Virus record (IMG/VR): IMGVR_UViG_3300045970_000271
Coordinates: 1 to 27,363 of that record
Reading direction: 5' to 3' (one strand)
Origin: a virus
Length of the DNA: 27,363 nucleotides
The translations under genes and the position numbers were made by a program. Position 1 is the first letter of the stretch, and the number at the start of each line of letters is the position of its first letter. Under the pieces are notes generated by a model. It worked only from the letters and a program-made list of their open reading frames with translations, did not search any database and had not been told where the DNA came from. Positions 23,371 to 27,363 of the stretch are shown here, in pieces.

Positions 23371-23636
23371 ACGTAGTCAAACACATACTCACAGGAATTG
23401 ACGGTGAAACATACGATCCGTCACGTGTGCTATGGACTATTGGTGTTTTGTTTTTTCTTGTTTGTGAGACTATTACTGTTTATAGGAGCGGTGTTTTTGA
23501 TCTTGTTAACTACAGTATTGCATTTTCCACCTTATTAGCAGGTGGTGCGGTAGGGGTTAAGATTAAGGAAACAACAGAGCCACCCGCTAAGGCATCAATT
23601 CAGCCCATCGCTGCAACGAAAGACGTAGAGCAATAG
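23367..23636 (+). CDS. Holin-like membrane protein
   Basis: An 89-residue protein with two membrane segments (about 21-38 and 45-65), a cytoplasmic-type N-terminus and a hydrophilic, mixed-charge C-terminus. The start (HILTGIDGETYDPSRVLW) and LLAGGAVGVKIKETTEP are typical of a common small phage membrane protein usually called a holin. A class II holin topology is likely. It is coupled to the preceding gene by ATGA and followed by a strong terminator. No endolysin gene lies in this window, so the pair is incomplete or the enzyme is elsewhere. Confidence 0.7.
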   Translation: MNVVKHILTGIDGETYDPSRVLWTIGVLFFLVCETITVYRSGVFDLVNYSIAFSTLLAGGAVGVKIKETTEPPAKASIQPIAATKDVEQ

Positions 23637-23656
23637 TAGGGCGTATATACAAAGAA

Positions 23657-23679
23657 AAAGCCGCTCTAAGAGCGGCTTT
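23657..23679. terminator. Bidirectional terminator between convergent genes
   Basis: A 10-bp stem (AAAGCCGCTC / GAGCGGCTTT) with a TAA loop, T-rich on both strands. It lies 20 nt after the holin-like stop and 21 nt after the convergent secreted-protein gene. Confidence 0.85.
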
Positions 23680-23700
23680 CTTGTTTTGTGGTTGTTTACT

Positions 23701-24102
23701 TTAGTCTATTGCTTTCCAACCTCTTGTTTCTATCCAAGTTACTTTTGTATTTGGAAGATTAACAACTGCTGAATATACGCCTACCATATATGCTATGCAA
23801 TTAGCGGTATATTTTTTGTTTTCAATTGTGTATACAACATCTGTTGATGTATAGAATTCAGTTGTATTTGTCTCATCGTCAACTCGTGTCCCACCATATA
23901 GATTGACAGTGTTGGGAGTAAATTTTTTCCCATCAAGTGAGTCACTTATTTTATTAATTAGCAAGTTACTACATGCTTCAGTATTTGATACCAGCATATT
24001 AGCAATAAATTTGCTACCACTTGAAGTAACTTTGACTCCAGCGTTTGCACTAACTGCACTAACCATAACTAATGCAGCGATAACCGTTTTAATATTTGCC
24101 AT
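23701..24102 (-). CDS. Small secreted protein of unknown function
   Basis: From the ATG at 24102 (133 aa; preceded by GGGGATTAGGA) it has a clear signal peptide: MANIKTVIAALVMVSAVSANA, with an Ala-x-Ala-type cleavage site near residue 21. An ATG 5 codons further upstream is the alternative start. The mature protein of ~112 residues has two cysteines (TEACSNL; TANCIAYM) that could form a disulfide in the periplasm. No family is recognised. It has its own sigma70-like -10 element and a terminator, as morons do. Possible roles are host surface alteration or superinfection exclusion, but nothing in the sequence proves this. Confidence 0.7.
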   Translation of the reverse strand: MANIKTVIAALVMVSAVSANAGVKVTSSGSKFIANMLVSNTEACSNLLINKISDSLDGKKFTPNTVNLYGGTRVDDETNTTEFYTSTDVVYTIENKKYTANCIAYMVGVYSAVVNLPNTKVTWIETRGWKAID

Positions 24103-24135
24103 TTTCCTAATCCCCATTAAGTTGTTGATATATGT

Positions 24136-24141
24136 ATTATA
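24136..24141 (-). promoter_or_regulatory. Possible sigma70 promoter (-10 TATAAT) for secreted protein gene
   Basis: An exact TATAAT on the minus strand, 33 nt upstream of the ATG at 24102. The -35 region (TCGCTT, 17-nt spacer) is poor. This gap lacks the TAAATA motif present in most others. Confidence 0.4.
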
Positions 24142-24173
24142 ATTCCACCTTGTGAAATAAGCGAGTCTTTTGG

Positions 24174-24920
24174 TTATATTGCTTTTTCTGTGAAACTAGC
24201 ATACTCTTCTTTTGATATGTAGTAATACTCTTTTGGGCGGGATTTTATCCTATTCCAAATAGTTGATATGTTTATATTATTGGCATTTGCAGCTATTGTT
24301 GGTGAAGCGTATGGACCAGTATGTGTCATTATTGGTTTTTGTTTTGCTAAGGATAGTTTTGCTTTATGTTCAGCAGATAGAGTTTTTCCTTTTTTGTAGG
24401 AATGATTTCTACCTTTATGTTCAGCAGATAGAGTTTTTCCTTTTTTGTAGGAATGATTTCTACCTTTATGAGATACTGACATTTTTATTTTAGTTTCTAC
24501 AGAAAATATTTTGCCTTTGTTAGCAGCAGACTTTTTTGCTATAACTTCTGGTCTATTCTGTGCCTTTATATTTGCTTCTGATATTTTCGCCTTATGCTCC
24601 GCAGAAGGAGTTATTCCTTTTCTCGATGGTGGTGAATCACCACCAGCAGTTATGTTAAATAACGTTCCTTCGCCTGTCTTTTCTCTACCATATTGTTCAA
24701 TCCAAACTTCTTCCATAAAGTGTGCGTGTTTCTCATCTACTTCGTTATGAATAATTGGTTGCGGGTTATATCCTTCACTTATTCGTTTTCGAAGTAAGTT
24801 ACCTATCCTTGTATTTTCTTTTAGGTGCTTCCAAGCTCGTTTATTACAACCTTTACCTACATATATAGGCAGATTTGTTTTTGGGTCTTTCCAAAGATAT
24901 GTGTAATATTGATTTGTCAT
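24174..24920 (-). CDS. GIY-YIG homing endonuclease with NUMOD3 repeats and C-terminal HTH
   Basis: At 248 residues, the longest of the four. Nuclease domain: Y6-T... Y8, YVGKG at 20-24, Arg28 and Glu70/71, intact. NUMOD3-like repeats fill ~100-195 (SAEHKAKISEANIKAQ; SVETKIKMSVSHKGR; SAEHKAKLSLAKQK). The C-terminal ~40 residues (SPTIAANANNINISTIWNRIKS) look like a small helix-turn-helix of the kind found at the end of homing endonucleases. A 17-residue block (starting RNHSYKKGKTLSAEHK) is exactly duplicated in tandem. GAGG lies ~7 nt before the ATG. It is paralogous to 16688-17248; the upstream leader resembles that of 2581-2967. Confidence 0.9.
   Translation of the reverse strand: MTNQYYTYLWKDPKTNLPIYVGKGCNKRAWKHLKENTRIGNLLRKRISEGYNPQPIIHNEVDEKHAHFMEEVWIEQYGREKTGEGTLFNITAGGDSPPSRKGITPSAEHKAKISEANIKAQNRPEVIAKKSAANKGKIFSVETKIKMSVSHKGRNHSYKKGKTLSAEHKGRNHSYKKGKTLSAEHKAKLSLAKQKPIMTHTGPYASPTIAANANNINISTIWNRIKSRPKEYYYISKEEYASFTEKAI
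24363..24470. repeat. 51-bp tandem duplication inside GIY-YIG gene
   Basis: A 51-bp unit occurs twice with no mismatch, followed by 6 more matching bases. It keeps the frame and duplicates one 17-residue NUMOD3-like DNA-binding repeat. Exact identity indicates a recent event. Confidence 0.95.
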
Positions 24921-25004
24921 AATGTTGCCTCATTTGTGCCGCTTATTAGTAGGGCAGCAAGTGGGCATCACTTGTTTTTGGACTCGATTTCCTATCCCTA
25001 TAAG
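24921..25004 (-). promoter_or_regulatory. Non-coding leader of GIY-YIG gene, similar to leader at 2968-3062
   Basis: Shares TAGGGATAG, AAACAA, the hairpin (here CAAGTG / CACTTG, a perfect 6-bp stem) and TTGCTGCCCT with the leader upstream of 2581-2967, in the same order and nearly the same spacing. Confidence 0.4.
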
Positions 25005-25012
25005 TATTTATG
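25005..25012 (-). promoter_or_regulatory. TAAATA late-promoter-like motif (CATAAATA)
   Basis: CATAAATA heads the nuclease leader, about 84 nt upstream of the GIY-YIG ATG and 19 nt after the terminator of the H-NS-like gene. Confidence 0.45.
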
Positions 25013-25031
25013 CATCGACAAACAGGCGCAA

Positions 25032-25055
25032 AAAAAGCGACCTAAGTCGCTTTTT
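25032..25055 (-). terminator. Terminator of H-NS-like gene
   Basis: A 10-bp stem (AAAAAGCGAC / GTCGCTTTTT) with a CTAA loop, 16 nt after the stop at 25072, T-rich on the minus strand. It is nearly identical to the terminator at 1535-1560. Confidence 0.85.
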
Positions 25056-25071
25056 GTAGAGGGTTTTTTGT

Positions 25072-25494
25072 TTACTCTTTAACAAGAAAATCCTCATATT
25101 TGGCTCCATTTTCCACTAAATCAGCAAGCCATCCTTCAACTCTTCCCTTGCCAACTTTTGATTTGGTGTAAATGTGACCAGTTGCAGGGTCTTTAAAAGA
25201 CCTACCCCATAGTTCTCGCGGAAAATTGCTCTTAGTGCCTTTGCTTGCACCTCCACCACTACGTGCAGCACGAGAACCTAACGCCTCAATTCCCTCTGCT
25301 TTTGTAAAGCCTTTTGTCTCTAATGACTCAACAAAGAGGGAACAGATTTCTTTCAGTTCTTCCTTGCACAGTAAACCCCAATCACCACTTTGGTGTTTAG
25401 CAAGTAGTTCAAGTGGTTGCAGTTCATTTTCGCTAAAAAACGCTAAGGCGTTTCTTGTAATGACTGTTTGACCAAGTTTGAAAAGTGCTGACAT
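25072..25494 (-). CDS. Chimeric protein: plasmid-related-protein N-terminus and H-NS-like C-terminus
   Basis: A 140-residue protein. Residues ~4-45 (LFKLGQTVITRNALAFF..., PLELLAKHQSGDWG) match the first half of a ~90-residue family often named plasmid-related protein. The second half of that family is missing. Residues ~90-138 (SFKDPATGHIYTKSKVGKGR, then WLADL, then EDFLV) have the pattern of the H-NS family DNA-binding domain, YRDPATG-x-W-x-G-G-R-P-W. A Gly/Ser/Arg linker joins the halves. CGGAGC lies 6 nt before the ATG. It has its own promoter with an operator-like repeat and its own terminator. A role in silencing or anti-silencing is inferred from the C-terminal domain only. Confidence 0.7.
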   Translation of the reverse strand: MSALFKLGQTVITRNALAFFSENELQPLELLAKHQSGDWGLLCKEELKEICSLFVESLETKGFTKAEGIEALGSRAARSGGGASKGTKSNFPRELWGRSFKDPATGHIYTKSKVGKGRVEGWLADLVENGAKYEDFLVKE

Positions 25495-25519
25495 AAAGTG
25501 CTCCGTTGGTTAGTGAAAT

Positions 25520-25545
25520 TAACAAACGGACTAGTCCGTTTGTTA
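25520..25545. repeat. 26-bp perfect palindrome in leader of H-NS-like gene
   Basis: Two 13-base arms (TAACAAACGGACT and its complement) meet without a loop, centred on CTAG. It lies 25 nt upstream of the ATG at 25494. No T tract follows, so it is not a typical terminator; it may be an operator or an RNA hairpin that controls translation. Confidence 0.9.
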
Positions 25546-25549
25546 CACA

Positions 25550-25583
25550 GTAAACAGATAGGACTAGAGTCCTATCTGTTTAC
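25550..25583. repeat. 34-bp inverted repeat in leader of H-NS-like gene
   Basis: Perfect 16-bp arms (GTAAACAGATAGGACT) around a 2-nt centre, 4 nt from the previous palindrome. Both palindromes share a GGACTAG core, so they may be related binding sites. Confidence 0.9.
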
Positions 25584-25591
25584 AAGCACTT

Positions 25592-25620
25592 ATTTTGCTA
25601 TCACTTTGATAGCAAGTCAA
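25592..25620 (-). promoter_or_regulatory. Promoter of H-NS-like gene with operator in spacer
   Basis: -35 TTGACT (25620-25615), 17-nt spacer, -10 CAAAAT (25597-25592). A 21-bp inverted repeat with 9-bp arms (TTGCTATCA / TGATAGCAA, 3-nt centre) at 25595-25615 fills the spacer, where a bound repressor would block RNA polymerase. Confidence 0.55.
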
Positions 25621-26335
25621 GCATTAAAAGAATTTCAGCATGATTTATGAGCAAATATGGCTTTCTCAGTATGTAGAAGGCAGGTTTCACTATAAGTTAT
25701 GCTGAAAATAACTCATTCTCTTGACATGTTCTATAGACGCGGAATTGCAAGAACATACTAATGTACTATCTGCTCTGTAAATGTGAAATTAGGGTCAAAA
25801 AAGTGGCACGACAGGCATGAAGAATGCAGGTTTTTCCACCTGTTTTTCAATGGGTACCTTTGCAAATACAGTGAATTACCTTAGTGGTTTTCACAACATC
25901 GAAAAAAAATTTAAATGGCTTGACAGATGAAACGGTAGGGTACCCTTTTGATTAGCCCCAGTTTTTAAATTGTGAACTAAACCTATTACCTGAGTTGACC
26001 TTTTGATACCCAGGTTTGAAAACTGTCAAGACATTTTTGACTACCGCCAAGCAGATCACCAACCTAAACGCGGTATACCCCAGCCTGTCAATCGATATAT
26101 CAGATATATTTCGCCTCCAACCTATTGACAGATTTGAATCACTGTGGCCTTATGATGACCTACCACACCACCTGTATCAATGTGTGGCATATCTTGTAGC
26201 ACTGTGTGGTGAATGGTGATGCACGGTCACCAATGGTGACGTGTGCGTAACCTATTGATATCATTGAGCAATATCAAACGCTTATCTGACCATCACTGAC
26301 CGTCTGCCCCATAGTTTGTATATGTAGTTATGGGT
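25621..26335. other. Gene-poor control region with promoter-like hexamers and small palindromes
   Basis: No convincing gene. TTGACA occurs at 25721, 25920 and 26125 on the plus strand and at 26029 and 26091 (reading down) on the minus strand. Inverted repeats: TTTCAGCAT / ATGCTGAAA (25633-25641, 25699-25707), AGGGTACCCT (25937-25946), GTCACC-AAT-GGTGAC (26226-26240), TTGATAT / ATATCAA (26255-26277). The region could be an early control region or replication origin; the sequence alone does not decide. Confidence 0.5.
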
Positions 26336-26400
26336 CGTAACTTAGTTACATCATAGGCTATGGTATTAATAGCATAGAATAAGTTAGTAACTAAGTTACG
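26336..26400 (-). promoter_or_regulatory. Paired operator-like palindromes with adjacent TTGACA
   Basis: Two 13-bp palindromes, GTAACT-T-AGTTAC (26337-26349) and GTAACT-A-AGTTAC (26387-26399), have centres 50 bp apart and form a perfect 14-bp inverted repeat overall. Between them is a 20-bp near-palindrome (26358-26377, arms CTATG / CATAG around TATTAATA). A minus-strand TTGACA (26407-26402) lies 2 nt from the right-hand site, which would then fall in the promoter spacer; the -10 is weak. Confidence 0.6.
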
Positions 26401-26582
26401 ATGTCAAGCCATACCAGACTGAATAGGCCTGTCTCTATGATGTCAAGAACTGTTACATATTTCACTGTACCTATCGGCATATAGATTAGGTTGTTATTCA
26501 ACCATACGCCGTATCGTATATCAACCATTTGGTAGAACAGCCTATCGCACACGCTAACTATTTTTGGTATCGGCAAGTCCAT
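26391..26582 (-). CDS. Possible small hypothetical protein (63 aa)
   Basis: ATG at 26582, with AGGGAT about 9 nt upstream. The 63 residues are hydrophobic in places (IRYGVWLNNNLIYMPIGTVKYV) but show no known domain. The frame contains two TTGACA hexamers and ends inside an operator-like palindrome, so part of it serves another function. It is flanked by inverted copies of a 16-bp element. It could equally be non-coding. Confidence 0.3.
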   Translation of the reverse strand: MDLPIPKIVSVCDRLFYQMVDIRYGVWLNNNLIYMPIGTVKYVTVLDIIETGLFSLVWLDIVT

Positions 26583-26898
26583 ACCGATATCCCTAATGGG
26601 TCAGAGGCGGCTATTGATACCATAGCATTGATCTACCTAGATAACCTAATCTATTAATCACAATGTCGATGGTTGTTACGAACACTTACAATTGAACTAG
26701 ATATCGATTTCTTCTGATTATTCAAAATAAGTCAAATAGAGTCAGACTGAAAAGACCTGATATAGACTTGACAGGTCAGCATGAAGGGGATGATTATTCG
26801 AAGGTTACTAAAATAGTGCATGAATGGTTGAGAAGGTTTTGAGATGCACTAAAAAAGTGCAGGGGCGCTAGTCAAGTGCAGTCGCCCTCATCGTCATC
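26583..26898. other. Gene-free stretch with TTGACA and AGTGCA repeats
   Basis: No gene seen. Contains a plus-strand TTGACA at 26768 with GATTAT 18 nt later (a fair sigma70 match), and four AGTGCA hexamers between 26815 and 26880, one inverted, that form a 6-bp hairpin with an A5 loop (26845-26861). It lies 3' of the helix-turn-helix gene. Confidence 0.5.
26610..26625. repeat. Inverted copy of the 16-bp element at 26358-26373
   Basis: The minus strand here reads CTATGGTATCAATAGC; 26358-26373 reads CTATGGTATTAATAGC on the plus strand, 15 of 16 identical. The two copies flank the possible 63-aa gene. Confidence 0.7.
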
Positions 26899-27345
26899 TT
26901 AGTCCCCATACACCGTCCCATTGTCTCCCCTACTGCGTGGAGCCTCCACTCCAATAGGAGCCAAGTTCTTACCCGTCCTATTGCTTGGATCAAAAGAATA
27001 GCGTTGCATCTCAAAACCCTCGCTCTCAAACTTCCTTTTCCAACGCCATACCGTTTCCCTTGCACAACCAATCTTACGTGCAGTTTTCGATGAACTCCAA
27101 CCGCACTCTATTAGCGTAGCAAGCACAAGCTTCTGCCAATCGCTTTTGTATGTAGGCAGCTCTATCTTCTTAACTGCTGTATCAAAACTAACTTTGGTAA
27201 TGTCTTTTGTCATAATCTTATTTACTTGTATCGTTTGACCTGCTGTATCAAAACTAACTTTGGTAATGTCTTTTGTCATAATCTTATTTACTTGTATCGT
27301 TTGACCTGCTGTATCAAAACTAACTTTGGTAATGTCTTTTGTCAT
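26899..27345 (-). CDS. Helix-turn-helix DNA-binding protein with repeated N-terminus
   Basis: The core domain is a helix-turn-helix (WQKLVLATLIECGWSSSKTA, then RKIGCARETVWRWKRKF) like those of homeodomain-like regulators or transposase N-termini, followed by a short polar tail. Upstream, a 22-residue unit starting MTKDITKVSFDTA is repeated because of a 66-bp DNA tandem repeat; each copy brings its own ATG. Possible starts are 27345, 27279 and 27213; the last gives a plain 104-residue protein and is the simplest. The frame stays open to the window edge. No catalytic transposase domain is present, so a phage regulator is more likely. Orientation places it towards the control region. Confidence 0.65.
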   Translation of the reverse strand: MTKDITKVSFDTAGQTIQVNKIMTKDITKVSFDTAGQTIQVNKIMTKDITKVSFDTAVKKIELPTYKSDWQKLVLATLIECGWSSSKTARKIGCARETVWRWKRKFESEGFEMQRYSFDPSNRTGKNLAPIGVEAPRSRGDNGTVYGD

Positions 27346-27363
27346 AATCTTATTTACTTGTAT
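27174..27363. repeat. 66-bp tandem repeat, about 2.9 copies, cut by window end
   Basis: Exact period of 66 bp from 27174 to the last base. Each unit contains, on the minus strand, GTAAATAAGATT followed by ATG, that is a TAAATA core and a start codon. The length is a multiple of three and no stop codon is created. The true number of copies is unknown. Confidence 0.95.

Noticed and set aside
25827-25847. Terminator-like hairpin CAGGT / ACCTG followed by T5
   Set aside because: The stem is only 5 bp and no plus-strand gene precedes it.
26016-26219. Plus-strand open frame of 67 codons in the control region
   Set aside because: It has only a TTG start with no ribosome-binding site, no internal Met, no known domain, and it overlaps several TTGACA hexamers and palindromes.
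26868-27071. Second minus-strand frame of 67 codons under the helix-turn-helix gene
   Set aside because: It lies in another frame of a gene with a recognisable DNA-binding domain, and its Arg/Cys/Trp-rich composition is typical of a shadow frame.
1-27363. tRNA genes, CRISPR arrays, insertion sequences, integrase or attachment sites
   Set aside because: No cloverleaf-like sequence, spaced repeat array, transposase catalytic domain, integrase or att-like repeat was seen. The helix-turn-helix protein at the right end lacks a transposase core.

Overview
The window is a stretch of a tailed-phage (Caudoviricetes) genome, most probably a siphovirus infecting a Gram-negative bacterium. It has a low G+C content and no bacterial housekeeping genes. 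The tail-tip genes follow the lambda order (M, L, K, I, J), and small and large terminase, portal, scaffold, major capsid protein, connectors, tail tube, frameshifted chaperones and tape measure are all recognisable. The H-NS-like gene and the holin-like gene also fit a proteobacterial host, but the host cannot be named from this sequence.

Layout. From about 22.9 kb down to 1 the minus strand carries one long late region, read right to left: TerS, TerL, GIY-YIG nuclease, portal, scaffold, capsid, GIY-YIG nuclease, zinc-ribbon protein, four connector/neck proteins, tail tube, tail assembly chaperones G and G-T, tape measure, M-, L-, K-, I- and J-like tail-tip proteins, a DUF4376-like protein, a baseplate-like protein, a third GIY-YIG nuclease, three or four small fibre/decoration proteins, and a seven-bladed beta-propeller protein cut by the window edge. 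Most late genes are tightly coupled by ATGA or TAATG overlaps. At 23.0-23.6 kb two membrane proteins (one holin-like) lie on the plus strand. To their right, on the minus strand, are a small secreted protein, a fourth GIY-YIG nuclease and a chimeric protein with an H-NS-like C-terminus. The last 1.9 kb is gene-poor and rich in palindromes and promoter-like hexamers. It ends in a helix-turn-helix gene whose 5' end is a 66-bp tandem repeat running off the window.

Control. Nearly every gap in the late region, on the coding strand in each case and including both sides of the divergent terS/lysis gap, contains a TAAATA core resembling the T4-type late promoter TATAAATA. In contrast, the secreted-protein gene and the H-NS-like gene carry sigma70-like elements, the latter with an operator-like inverted repeat in the promoter spacer. 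This suggests a two-class promoter scheme: host-type promoters on the right and a phage-specific late motif over the structural genes.

The four GIY-YIG homing endonucleases are free-standing between intact genes and fall into two paralogous pairs. Two of them share a similar non-coding leader. No tRNA, CRISPR array, integrase or endolysin was seen.
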